From Arbacia lixula (Eukaryota; Echinodermata; Echinoidea; Arbacioida; Arbaciidae): a DNA stretch of 64,000 nt. Each line of letters begins with the position of its first letter. Position 1 is the first letter of the stretch. The stretch spans positions 18,345,694 to 18,409,693 of the forward strand of contig OZ022583.1 of assembly GCA_963669155.1 (NCBI GenBank), given 5' to 3'. Made by a program: the position numbers and the translations under genes. The notes beneath the pieces were generated by a model that saw only the letters and a list, made by a program, of their open reading frames with translations, did no database searches and was not told the origin of the DNA. This document shows positions 15,201-26,270 of the stretch, one piece after another.

Positions 15201-18200
15201 TGTGCTGGAAGTAAGCCCTTAATTTTATGGAAGTGTTTTCTGCATTTGGATGATGTTTGTAAATTGTAATACATACAAGAAAGCAATTGTGATTTTTCTA
15301 ATAAGTTGAGATTTTTAATATACACTACAGCTCAAAGAACTTGGCATAGGGAAAGGAAAGGGAAGAAAGGGAAGGAGCCGCAGTTTTAAACAGCGGTATA
15401 TTTTGTCCAGTTCAAACACGATGCTTTAGCCTAAAAAGCATCATGTTTCATGCTGAACTGGACAAAATATACCGCGGTTTAAAACTGTGGATTCTTCATT
15501 TTCTTCCCTTTCCCTTTACCCATGTCAATTCCTTTGAGCTGGAGTGTATAGACGATGTGACTTTTTAAAACCATGTTACACTGGATATGCCCAACTCTCT
15601 ATACAAGTGACTTGTTGATGGATTTGTTCTTCTACATTACCTGACTCCTTGGTACACTGCTATATGATTGGAGTGATCCGATACACCTGCCCCATCAAAG
15701 GTTAAAACCTGTGGAAAGTTAAGAAGCCATTCCAGATTACCCATTGGAGAAAAGGATAATAGCGTCGAAACAGAAATTATGCACAATCCTGTATGTGATA
15801 ACATTTTATCATATCCCCAACTGTTCACCAAAAAAAAAAAATACTTCAGATATTGCAAAATATTGATTGAGAATTTGGGAGAAGAAATATATAAAAATAG
15901 TTTGAAAATTACCAGCACAGATCACAATGTTGGTCTTTACATGATCAATCACCCACTTCAAACTTGCTCATCAGTGCACAATCATTTGCCATCTTTATGA
16001 AACTGGACTACCAGCAGTTATTATGGCGAGCAACAACAGTTAATACAACATTCATGCAATAGCTAAAGTGTGACACTGCTAATGTAATAAACATAAATCC
16101 TTTTATAATACTGTACTCACTAGTGATAATCGGTGTCTCGCAATGTATGGTCAACGGAATCTAAAAAGATCTCGACGTTTCGTGCGCCACTGCAACACTT
16201 CGTCAGGTGTGATACAAAAATGTAGTAAGAAGGCTTTAAATACCCTTTGGTCAGTGCAGCGCACTAACCGAAACCCACACTCACCAAAGGGTATTTAAAC
16301 CCCTACTTACTACAATTTTGTATCACACCTGACGAAATGTTACAGCGGCGCACGAAACGTCATGATCTCTTTAGATTACGTTGACCATACATTGCGAGAC
16401 AAACGATTATCACTAGCAAATTATCCACAATGAGTAACATATTTAGCAATACTGTACTTGTTTAGTAATTTGTCTACCACAGGAGAGATTACATTGCAAC
16501 AAGTAAAATATGCTATAGATGCATCCCACTTACTATCTGAGCATCACACTTGATGATCTGGCGCAGCACAAGCTTGCTGACAAGGTCAACGTCCCAAACC
16601 TTCTCAGGATCATCCGGTAGTTCACTGGAAGACAAAGCAATAACAGACGGAATACTGATTAGTGACCTGCAATTATTTCACTTTAACACTCTTAGTACCA
16701 AGCCTTGAAAATCTAATTGGCTTAACACACATCTTCATGCTACTGGTAATGATAGAGTTAACCTTTATGACAGGTTGTGTGTGAGGTAAAGCAAAATTTA
16801 ATAACTTCAACTTACACATTATCTTTTACACTTAGGATTAATCAATCATTTTACTCCAAACAATTTTTCTCATCAAAGCCTATTCAGCAGCTAGATGAGG
16901 GTTACATCTTGTATCTGGGACCTGCAGCTCTACAAGCTTGCTTCTATGCAGGTCCCATCATATTTCTCACTTCAATCAATACTGTTGTTATAAGATTGAC
17001 CACATTGTTTAAGTTTCATTGTAATATGTTTGTTATCCATGTGTATTGAGAAATATGAAAATAAATTGAAACTTGAAACTTAAAAACTTGTATAACTCAA
17101 CACATTATAGGTGACACAGTCCGCTTTATCGATGCCAACTCTGCAATTTATCAAGCGTAATATTTAGTCATGCTAAACATTAATTGAAATCTTCAAATTG
17201 AGAAAACTGTGTTTGTTCTTTGATGCTGGGCCTGTTTCTCACTCATGTGAAATTTAGGTAGTTTGATAACCCCCTTCTCAAACTAAATAACGAAATGAAA
17301 TAGCTGGTCACATATCATATAAGACTACAAATTTTGAAGACCTGATCAAAGTAAAATCACGCATGCATCATACCTAGGAAGCTTATATAGAGCTGAAAAT
17401 AAAATCAAACTAATAATGAAATCGGACTGGTTTTAGGGGCATACGAGGTCGGATCACATATCAAAGACTTCATTAAAGCTTACCTTTCATTGAGAATGGT
17501 CACATTGCATGAAGGAATGCCTAAGATTGCAGAGCTAGTAAAGAGTTCCTTTTCTCGCACCTCTCCTTCACCATAATAGTTTCCTAGAAAGAAACAATTA
17601 ATTTGATAAAGAAAGAAAGTTTTTCGTTAATCTGCAATTTAAATCAAAAACAGTTCAAAAAGCACCATTTTATTGATATGCACATTTTAGCTGATCATCT
17701 TGGTACAAATTCAATATAAAACAAAGAGGATGGGTTGTGATAAGGCACCTGCATCATATATGGCTCCTCAAATATCAAATATTTCAAAGGGACACATGAA
17801 TCTAGACTGTAGACAGAAAAAAAATCAGTCTATGTAGGTTGTTGGATCATCTGAGATGCATCTGGCTCCTCTAAATGCTCATGGGGTATGTAAAAAAAGG
17901 TAATTTAGATTTTAGAATGCCCCAAATGAAACAGTTCTTCCTGACTAACTTAAAGGCCAATACAACTGAGCTCTTTATGGTGCAATATCCTTTAAAGAAG
18001 GAGCTGCGTTTGGCAGTGGTCCTATCAGCCCCACCCTCAAGATAAGTAAAACTTTGATAGTCACAATCTCGCTCAAGTGCAATATCAGCAGCAATCTTTG
18101 ATACGCTATGTACAGCACATGTTATGTACGCATATGATAGAGTGGTGTGCGAACAACGTGTGCATGTGTGAGCATTGCAGCATAGCCTATCCGACCAATC

Positions 18201-21200
18201 TTTCATGTGGCTTTGGTATAATTCATGGAGTCCAATTTTTTATGTTTCCTGTCCAACTAGATAGGAATAACCGTCTCATTTGGGGCATTCTTTAATCGAA
18301 GTGACATTTTTGGACATACCCCCCGAATAGATAGGGCGCTCAGAGGAGCCAGTAGACAGGAATAACCGTCTCATTTGGGGCATTCTTTAATCAAAATGAC
18401 ATTTTTGGACATACCCCCCGAATAGATAGGGCATTCAGAGGAGCCAGATGCAATCTCAGCGGATCCAACGACCTATAGAGACTGATTTTTCGGTCTAAGG
18501 AGCCAGATGCAATCTCAGCGGATCCAACATCCTACAGAGACTGATTTTTCAGTCTATGTCCAACAGGCCTTTCCGCAAAGCCTCTAGTCTACTCGAATCC
18601 ATGTCAACTCGCACCACGGCCAACTCGCACCACGACCAACTCGCCCCAAATTTGGTCAAGTCGTCCCACATTTTGGTCAAGTCGCCCCACTTTTTGGACA
18701 AGTCGTCCCACTTTTTTGGTCAAGTCGCCCCACTTTTTCTTCACATAAATTCTCACAATTGTTTAGCTTTAAACCCGATTTTCCTTCATGAATGGTTTGA
18801 AAAATGTATATTTCACATCATGTATACCAAAGAAATAGGAAAAACTCGAATTAATGAGAGAGAAAAGGTCCATTTTTGATCGTACATTTCCCATGTTAAC
18901 AGCAATCGCTGTTCCATTTTTACGAGTCAACCCACTTTTGGGTCATGCCGCTCACGTTTTTTCTTGACATGAATTCTTCGTGATTTTTTTGCTGTAGTCC
19001 TCTATTTCTTCCATCATTGATTTGGGAAATGTATATAGATGACTATATATCCTAAAAATAAAAAGGAATGAGTAAATGTGAACTTTTTTGCTCAAAATCT
19101 GATCGTATATCTCCCCGAAATCCCGACAACGAAGGTTGTGTTCTTCCACGTCCGCATTTAATTGAAAACAAATCCTCCACTTTTTTGACGATATTTCTTG
19201 CTGAAATTATTAATTAAACTCAAACTTGTTCCTTTTCATTTCGGTGTATATCATGTTGGTTGATTGCTGGTGCAGTTTGTATTGCTAACATAATTCAGTT
19301 ACGTTTACCAGTAAACAAAAACAAGAGAAAACAACGATCGATGTTTTGCAGCGGCCGGTGTACCAACCAACACAGCTCGTCCCAGTAGATAGCGCCAGCT
19401 CTTCGCCTGAGCTGCGCTGCGTCCCCTCGCGTCCGGGCGGCCGCCCCGTACAAGCTGCGGCTAGCTAGGCTAGTACCTCTGTGCTGCTCATCTGCTGCAA
19501 CGGCAGGTGATCACAACTTGGTAAGAATATCGCCATCAGATTTTATTGATTGATTTTTTAATATTGTCGTTTTGTAATGAGTGGTGTGCTTAAAGATGTC
19601 GTATATGTTACAGATGTCTATATATGTTACAGTTACTTTTTGTTTAACAACATGATATAATAGTACTTTGCTATTCAAATGTTATGTTGGTGTTGACAAG
19701 TGTCTGTGAAGTTTTGGTGTAGCATATCGTAGTGATTGTTTAAACGTTTGGTCAATGTAATTACGATGTTGAAAGGGATGATTAGCGAAACGTTGCGCAA
19801 ACATCCATTTGATGTTGAAATAAATGATTGGTCAACAATTGGCTTTACATAACTTCATTGTGTAACGCTGAGCCAACATTGGTCCAACACCAAAAAGATG
19901 TTGACTCCATAGTAATTGGTCATCTATGCAGTGTTCCAAAAATGCATTCTCCCTACAGAAAAGAGTTTTAATTTGTGCATTTTTAACCATGCATTTAAGG
20001 TGATTTTTATAATTTTCTCCATCACAGGCATTAGTTCAGATGTCATTGAGAAATTTATTTGAAATGTATTATTATGTGAAGTTTTGATAGGGTAACAGAG
20101 CTGTTGTACACAGAGATTACTTGTAAAGTATTTTGGAGTGATTACTGTCGAGGGTGCATTTGAAATGGAATACATGCATTCTTACTATTAAATTATTCTG
20201 TTCTACAGGAGGTCGCAGAAATTGTCACAGATTTCCTGATTTTCTGGAATGATCACAGTTTGTTGAAAACTGCAGCAAAAAATATACCTTACGTATTTTG
20301 TACTCCTCTGTCAGATTTTTGTATTTGTTTGCTTTATTAAGACCAAGTTATCTTAGACTTCTCCAGTAATCATTCGAGGTTCACAGACCTGTAAATTCCT
20401 TTATTTTAGCGTTTGACATTGTATCTCAGCCCAGCAAAAGTTGTGGTCGATTTCTACAACCTGGATGCATTAATACATGCAGAAGGTGCACACAATTTTG
20501 GATCGAAAAGCTCTAAAAGACTCATATGAACAGTTGAATTGGAAGAAATGGATGAAACAAACTTTGAAAGCATGGTATGCTTGTCTAATCTTATAACCAG
20601 ACTTGTAGTATGATTCAAATTTCCATAGTTTCTTTTCTATATGTCATGTGCCTTAAGGATTTGTTATACATGTATTATGTTCAGGAATTCCTGTGTCTTA
20701 TGTTTATTTCTTGGGATATAAAGGTGTGATGTTTAATGTTGATTAAAGATTGAGTAGCGTGGTCTCTCAGCGAGACTTTTAACTAATACAGATGGAGTAG
20801 ACAACATATATGTAGGACGACAGAGACGATGAATATTAAAGGTCACGATCCTTTAGTAAACGAATCTGGAAGATATACGAATGGTATACAATGATATACA
20901 GTACTGAACAGCTATATTGTAAGCTGTGATATGATGCATCAAGTAAATTGTAGTACAATCGTTATGAGATAGAACAGAGTAGTAGTCGAATATCTAGCAG
21001 TTGAATAAAATATGAAGATGTGGTGTATCCATAACTGTGGTCCCTCTGTGGAATACACTGTATCACTTTGAACTTACTTGAGGGTTGAGGCAGCTATATA
21101 AAAGAGAGATGCAGTCTACATGTATGCCCGATGGTGATATAGAAGCAGAGTCCTTTATTCTGGACTGGGTGTGGAGTATAGGGAGGAATACAAGGGAGGA

Positions 21201-22185
21201 ATGTGGTATAAAGAAAGCATTGTTCATAAGGAGCTAACCCCAGGGGAGAGCTGACCATTAGGGAGGAGAGAGCGAGAGAGAGAGGACAGAGAGAAAGTGT
21301 ATGGTCATTATCTCCTTGGCTTTAATGGTCTGACCGGTGATGTTTGACTCATGTGTTAGGATTGTTTGGGAAGAATTTGGTTCTTACAAAGGTATGTTTG
21401 ACAAGTGCAACTGAAAAACTTCATGTTTGGTCAGGGAATAGTATTGAAATAACATTGAAACTGATTGGAATATGTTCATTCCCTACTTCTTTTGGTGAAC
21501 AAATAAAACACAAACAATCGATGTTTTGATATTCAGTTGTTTCTCCTCATCACTTCATTGCGCCAACTTACTCTTGGGGTGATGGGCATTGAAGGAAGGG
21601 AGTAAGAATATAATAACAGTCACAATGCTTATTTAGACTGATGATAGTGACTGGTGATGCTGAAAAAATATGTAATAGATTTGATTAAGTTGTTGTTGAT
21701 GGATTGGTGATATGAAAACAAAAGTATTGATAGTGGTGGTGATAAGAGAATGTTTGTGGTGATATAAAAGGGATGATATACTCATGGTGGTGATGATGCG
21801 ATGATTGTTGTGCAATGATAGGATTGATGTTCATGGTTGTGCATGGTAAGCTAATTAAAAATAATGATGGTAGTTATGAATGGTTGATTGTTATGACTGT
21901 GATGGTCGTACGTTATGAAGAAGACATATATGGCTGAACATCATGTTATAACAATGAATCAATTCCAACAATACTAAAACAATTTCGTACATCCATGTAC
22001 TTGTAGAAGGAATTGTTGTTTGTTTGATATAGCACATTGCCCTTTTTTTTCAAAATGGCAATCCCAAATACCCTTGTAAAGCTTAGAATTAATCTAAAGA
22101 TGATTATCTATCAAAATCGATGAAATTCTTTCCCCTCTTTGTTTCCCCTCCCCTCCCATCTCTCTCTCTCTCCCTCTCTGTCTCG

Positions 22186-22222
<37 letters not shown>

Positions 22223-23676
22223 CCTTTCTCTTTGAGTCAGGCTGACATTATCGTTCATTTGCTTTTTATGCACTGTGTATATTTTGCCTTTCATCGTTTC
22301 ATATTGCCAACTTTTATTTGTTTTAAATATAGGCCACTTCATAAACTGTATAATTAGCAGTGACTGCAATTACGTGTTTAACATGCAAGTACTAGCCTAG
22401 CTAGCCGCCGCTTGTACGTGGCGGCCGCCCGGACGCGAGGGGACGCAGCTCAGGCAAAGAGCTGGCGCTATTTACTGGGACGAGCTGTGTTGGTTGGTAC
22501 ACCGGCCGCTGCAAAACATCGATCGTTGTTTTCTCTTGTTTTTGTTTACTGGTAAACGTAACTGAATTATGTTAGCAATACAAACTGCACCAGCAATCAA
22601 TCAACATGATATACACCGAAATGAAAAGGAACAAGTTTGAGTTTAATTAATAATTTCAGCAAGAAATATCGTCAAAAAAGTGGAGGATTTATTTTCAATT
22701 AAATGCGGACGCGGAAGAACACAACCTTCGTTGTCGGGATTTCGGGGAGATATACGATCAGATTTTGAGCAAAAAAGTTCACATTTACTCATTCCTTTTT
22801 ATTTTTAGGATATAAAGTCATCTATATACATTTTCCTAAATCAATGATGGAAGAAATAGAGGACTACAGCAAAAAAATCACGAAGAATTCATGTCGAGAA
22901 AAAACGTGAGCGGCATGACCCAAAAGTGGGTCGACTCGTAAAAATGGAACAGCGATTGCCGTTAACATGGGAAATGTACGATCAAAAATGGACCTTTTTT
23001 CTCTCATTAATTCGTGTTTTTCCTATTTCTTTGGTATACATGATGTGAAATATACATTTTTCAAACCATTTATGAAGGAAAATCGGGTTTAAAGCTGAAC
23101 AATTGTGAGAATTCATGTGAAGAAAAAGTGGGGCGACTTGACCAAAAAAGTGGGACGACTTGTCCAAAAAGTGGGGCGACTTGACCAAAATGTGGGACGA
23201 CTTGACCAAATTTGGGGCGAGTTGGTCGTGGTGCGAGTTGGTCGTGGTGCGAGTTGACTGGTTACCGTCTACTCTGCAACAATACTGACACATGTATCAT
23301 CCTAAACCGAGTCTAAAATGAAGGGAAAGTATTAAATGCCACAGTCAAATGTGCTTGAATTTGCTTCTTCAAAAGACTTACCATTAGAAAGACACATAAT
23401 ATGCACAGTTGTGTGTGGACTTGAGTTGAGGGCAAGAATTGAAGGGGCAAAGAACATGCACTCGTCGTCCGGGTGTGCAGTAACGACTAAAACGGTTCTT
23501 GAATTTTCGTCATTCTCCTCGCGGCTTCGAGCGGATCGCTCAGATTCATCACCCCGGCGCTGGCCCCGGCGATACACGGCCATGATGTACACAAGCAGCG
23601 TCAGAAACACGTATAAAGCGACGAGGGAAAGAGGGCTTATACTTTCCCTCAGTGTTGGTCCTGATGAGAAAATCAT
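12272..23676 (-). CDS. PIGL: PIGL, N-acetylglucosaminyl-phosphatidylinositol de-N-acetylase, seven exons, 281 aa
   Basis: The exons, in transcription order, are 23676-23382, 17583-17484, 16624-16534, 15708-15641, 14428-14397, 13483-13341 and 12388-12272. All splice sites are GT-AG and the summed length of 846 nt is in frame. PIGL performs the second step of GPI-anchor synthesis on the cytoplasmic face of the ER, removing the acetyl group from GlcNAc-PI. Residues 15-35 form the single N-terminal membrane anchor. TAHPDDECMFF (66-76) holds the HPDDE metal site, followed by CLSNGNYYGEGEVREKEL and FDGAGVSDHSNHIAVY with the second metal-binding HSNH (174-177). The end reads MAWFRALNLVFSRYF and then NTIRTLTIKKDD, as in vertebrate PIGL (252 aa). 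The start was chosen because it gives the anchor; an internal Met (residue 32) is less likely. The 5.8 kb first intron contains the 4.7 kb long-inverted-repeat element. Confidence 0.96.
12465..12965. mobile_element. Composite MITE: a hairpin element inside a second element
   Basis: The outer element resembles 40490-40815 and 41900-42065 (ends near CACTGCAGATGACAAGATCT; interior GGCCCTTACGAC). At its centre (12519-12846) sits a member of the TTTCACCAAGCTGTTC palindrome family, with its two arms meeting around a long loop. It lies in PIGL intron 6. Confidence 0.65.
13530..13612. mobile_element. Half of a TTTCACCAAGCTGTTC palindrome element
   Basis: Only the right arm is present (GATTTAGCACAAGAAAAGGG to CAGCTTGGTGAAACACTCCC). 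It directly abuts the hairpin element at 13614. Confidence 0.7.
13614..13752. mobile_element. Hairpin MITE (GGGCCATGTTGCATAT family), copy 1
   Basis: This 139 bp element has nearly perfect inverted arms, GGGCCATGTTGCATATAGGT at one end and the inverse ending ATATGCAACATGGCCC at the other. A further palindromic TTACCATCTATGGTAA lies inside each arm. A second copy is at 27789-27916. Confidence 0.88.
13844..14340. mobile_element. Palindromic MITE family J, full copy
   Basis: The left arm starts GGGCAGTTCACCCTGAAGAT and the right arm ends in its approximate inverse. Inside each arm is a CRE-type site: intact TGACGTCA at 13975-13982 and decayed TGATGTCA near 14200. Related copies lie at 2790-3256, 5228-5370, 34227-34697 and 58776-59350. 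Confidence 0.8.
14688..14775 (-). mobile_element. 3' tail of an L2/CR1-like LINE
   Basis: Read on the - strand, GCGCCTTGAGCATCTGATGA is followed by GCGCTATATAAATT and an (ATT)n run. This is the typical 3' end of L2/CR1-type LINEs in animals. Only the tail is present. Confidence 0.65.
15321..15549. mobile_element. Hairpin MITE with TA target (CACTACAGCTCAAAG ends)
   Basis: The arms TACACTACAGCTCAAAG and the inverse of TACACTCCAGCTCAAAGG frame a strong stem that includes GTCCAGTTCA and TGAACTGGAC near the centre. It lies in PIGL intron 4. There is no coding capacity. Confidence 0.85.
16121..16415. mobile_element. 295 bp foldback element
   Basis: Left TAGTGATAATCGGTGTCTCG and right CGAGACAAACGATTATCACTA are inverted. 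The arms also share AATGTATGGTCAACG, CGTTTCGTGCGCC and TGTGATACAAAA, with one exchange every ten or so bases. It lies in PIGL intron 3, about 120 bases from exon 3. Confidence 0.88.
17802..17955 (+). repeat. Interspersed 150 bp repeat, copy 2
   Basis: A diverged copy of the block at 1921-2062, recognisable by AAAATCAGTCTATGTAGG, GCATCTGGCTCCTCT and GAATGCCCCAAATGAAACAG. Confidence 0.65.
18264..18555 (-). repeat. Interspersed 150 bp repeat, reverse copies with internal duplications
   Basis: Read in reverse, both parts of the block are doubled: AATAACCGTCTCATTTGGGG occurs twice (from 18267 and 18360) and CAATCTCAGCGGATCCAAC occurs twice (about 18451 and 18511). It ends 40 bases before the long-inverted-repeat element begins. 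Confidence 0.75.
19477..22387. other. Interior of the long-inverted-repeat element, no transposase seen
   Basis: AT-rich sequence without long reading frames. A possible donor (ACTTG before GTAAGA, 19520) follows the left arm, and a short ATG-initiated exon-like segment precedes GTATGC near 20575, but neither is supported further. GA-rich (21260-21300), GAT-rich (21620-21900) and CT-rich (22160-22225) simple repeats lie inside. Confidence 0.45.
22160..22225. repeat. (CT)n microsatellite
   Basis: Interrupted CT dinucleotides inside the long-inverted-repeat element. Confidence 0.9.
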
Positions 23677-23947
23677 ACTTGGATAACCTTCTAATCATCT
23701 GCAGTATTAAATATTGATAGTAGATATATCGCAACAGGATGGTTTGTGTGGGTAAATAGAAATTCAACTTCGGAGTCCCCGAGTCTGGCTTTGGCAAATT
23801 CCTACTCATAAATAACTGTATTTGGCCTGTCTTCAAGACGCTGAAACATATAATTTTCAACAAAGCGTGAACCTAATGTTTTATCTTTTAGTTCCGGATA
23901 TTGTATACACCTTCTTCCCTTCATAGTTCTATTCCATTTCCTCCCCT

Positions 23948-23975
23948 TTTCTCTCTCTCTCTCTCTCTCCCTCAC

Positions 23976-24043
<68 letters not shown>
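23948..24043. repeat. (CT)n microsatellite
   Basis: About 95 bases of almost pure CT upstream of the PIGL start codon. Confidence 0.95.
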
Positions 24044-24629
24044 ATATCTATCGACCTTTTTCACTATCCTTCTCCCTCTCTTTCTTTGTGTTTTCTCTAG
24101 GGCCTCCCTATGTTTTCTTTTTTTTTCTTCTTTCTCCAGTGCCTCCCTGAAAGAAGCAAGTACGATTAGTAAACATTATTTAAAATTACTCAAACTGTCA
24201 AACATGTGTTTTGCGGTTATAACGGAAAGCCTTTATATTTTTGGTCAAATTGACAAACACGTTTGGTCAATATGGAGTGAGAAAATACAAAATCAGTCAG
24301 GTCGAAACCAATAATAGGCCCACTGTTTAAACAAAGGTGGATATTTCCACACTTTCTTTAGAATTGTTTTCAGAACTTCAGAACAATTATCCCTGCTTTC
24401 ATTCATGGAAAACATTGAATGATAATAAAAAGTTTCCATATAGGCCTACTAGCTTCTTCAGATTGGCAGAAACATTTTCTTGCCTGGCAATGCAGCTTCT
24501 TGACAATTTGAAGCAATGCAATTTTCATTTTATTTCATATTATTCACATGTTCATTTCATACGGCAAATTGACCAAAACTCTTTTTTGTATTCCCTACTC
24601 CGTCTTCGATTATAATAATTTTCAAAATG

Positions 24630-25190
24630 TCACTTTCCTGTTTCTTTTTGTGCTCATTGCCTGTTGAGAGCTCAGAGAAGACAGTACCTGTTCCTGTTAA
24701 TATACCCCTTTCCGTCTGTCTGGTTCCCTCCCTCGGCTCTTTCCCCTCTCTTCACTCATTCCATCTTTTCCCCCATCTTCCCACTTTTCCCTCTCTGTCT
24801 ACTTGCCCCTCTCTTTTCACTCCCCCCCCCCCCCCATATTCCCTCTTTTCCTTCTCTTTCCACTGTTCCCTCTTTACCCACTTTCCCCACTCTTTTCACT
24901 CTCTTCACACTTTCCCCTCTTTTCACTTCTCCCTCTCTTCTCACTTTCTCCTCTCTTTTCACTTCCTCCCTCTTCTCAATTTTCCCTCTCTCACCACTTT
25001 TCCCTCTCTTTTTGTACTCATCCATTGCTGAAAGTTCAGAGAAGACTGTATATGTGTTCCTGTTTATCTATCCCTTCCAATCTCTCTGGTTCCCTCCCTC
25101 GGCTCTTATTTCCCCTCTCTTCACTCATTTTATCTTTTCCCTATCTTCCCTCCTTTGCTCCTCTTGTCACTCTCCTCACTCATTTTTGTT
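24630..25190. repeat. Tandem duplication of a ~365 bp pyrimidine-rich unit
   Basis: A segment running from GTGCTCATTGCC through GGTTCCCTCCCTCGGCTCTT (24650-24800) recurs at about 25010-25160. Between and after them is C+T-rich sequence with a poly-C run (24823-24835). The long Ser/Pro/Phe-rich reading frames here in several frames are artefacts of composition. Confidence 0.8.
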
Positions 25191-25225
25191 TTGCATAACT
25201 TACATTGGTTGACCGTGAATAAGCG

Positions 25226-25622
25226 AATTATGTTTTAGTCATTTTATATCGATGTTTATATGGAACTTCTCCTGACTATATTCAAGAACTTATTAGTTTG
25301 TATAAATCCCCTCGGGTTCTTCGTTCAAATTCAAAGAATCTTTTAGTGCAGTACTCCGTTAAAACCAAAACATACGGTCAGAGGTCTTTCCAGTTTGCCG
25401 CACCTATGCTGTGGAACAAACTTCCAGACTTTATTCGAGAATTTAAACTGAGGATCAATTTCGCGCCAAATTGAAGACATTTTTTTTCTTAGTGAATTAT
25501 AGATTTCAATCACGTTATCTTTGCTTAAATAAGGTTCTACTCCTTTTTCTATTTCTCTTTTATGCGCATTGAGACTTAACTGTAAAACTGCGCTATATAA
25601 TAATGGACTATTATTAATATTT
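25226..25622 (+). mobile_element. 3' end of an L2/CR1-like LINE
   Basis: The frame starting near 25256 reads YGTSPDYIQELISLY, then TYGQRSFQFAAPMLWNKLPD, the usual C-terminal block of CR1/L2-type ORF2. One frame change lies near 25455, after which DQFRAKLKTFF continues. The tail GCGCTATATAATAATGGACT and ATTATT marks the 3' end at about 25620. The element is 5' truncated, as most LINE copies are. Confidence 0.82.
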
Positions 25623-26270
25623 TTTACTTCTTACTTCTCTCTTTTCTCACTCCTCTCTTCCTGCTTTTCCCTCTTCTCACTTTCCCCTTACTTCTCTCTT
25701 TTCTCACTCCTCTCTTCCTGCTTTTCCCTCTTCTAACTTTCCCCTTACTTCTCTCTTTTCTCATTCCTCTCTTCCTGCTTTCTCCACTTCTCACTTTCCC
25801 CTTACTTCTCTCTTTTCTCATTCCTCTCTTCCTGCTATCCCCTCTCTTCTCACTTTTCCTCCTCTCTCTCTTCTTTCCACTCTCCCCTCTCTTATCTCAT
25901 TCCTCTCTTCCTGCTTTCCCCTCTTCTCACTTTTCCTTTACTTCTCTCTTTTCTCATTCCCCTCTTCTCACTTTCCCCTTCCTTCTGTCTTTTCACTCTC
26001 ACCGCTCATTCCTCTCTTTCTTCTTTCCCCCCTCTCTCTCTTCTTTCCACTCTCCCCTCTCTTATCTCATTCCTCTCTTCCTGCTTTCCCCTTACTTCTC
26101 TCTTTTCTCATTCCTCTCTTCCTGCTCTCTCCTCTTCTCACTTTCCCCTTCCTTCTCTCTTTTCTCATTCCTCTCTTCCTACTTTCCCCTCTTCTCACTT
26201 TCCCCTTACTCTTCTATTTTCACTTTCGCCGCTCATTCCTCTCTTCATGCTTTTCCCTATCTTCTTTCGG
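25623..26270. repeat. Pyrimidine-rich minisatellite
   Basis: About ten imperfect units built on TTCTCACTCCTCTCTTCCTG and TTTCCCCTTACTTCTCTC, period roughly 50-60 bases. It begins at the LINE tail just upstream. Confidence 0.85.

Larger units (their letters stand above)
18595..23266. mobile_element. 4.7 kb DNA transposon with ~880 bp terminal inverted repeats
   Basis: The left arm (18595-19476) and right arm (22388-23266) are reverse complements with only a few percent differences by eye. The 8 bases GTCTACTC flank both sides (18587-18594 and 23267-23274) and look like a target duplication. The outer end of each arm carries about six 22-23 bp repeats of the form TTTGGTCAAGTCGCCCCAC, as expected for transposase-binding sites. 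The inner end is GC-rich (GGGCGGCCGCC). An 8 bp duplication fits hAT-like elements, but the termini do not match a family I can name. The interior (19477-22387) shows no transposase. It sits in PIGL intron 1 on neither gene strand in particular. Confidence 0.85.

Noticed and set aside
16990-17090. AT-rich end with AAATTGAAACTTGAAACTT, like a LINE tail
   Set aside because: No reverse-transcriptase fragment precedes it, so it may be chance.
19740-19920. Repeated AACGTTG/CCAACATTGG words inside the long-inverted-repeat element
   Set aside because: Too few and too irregular to call a tandem repeat.
24627-25212. Long + strand Ser/Pro/Phe/Leu-rich reading frames
   Set aside because: Open in several frames because the sequence is C+T-rich; no protein features.
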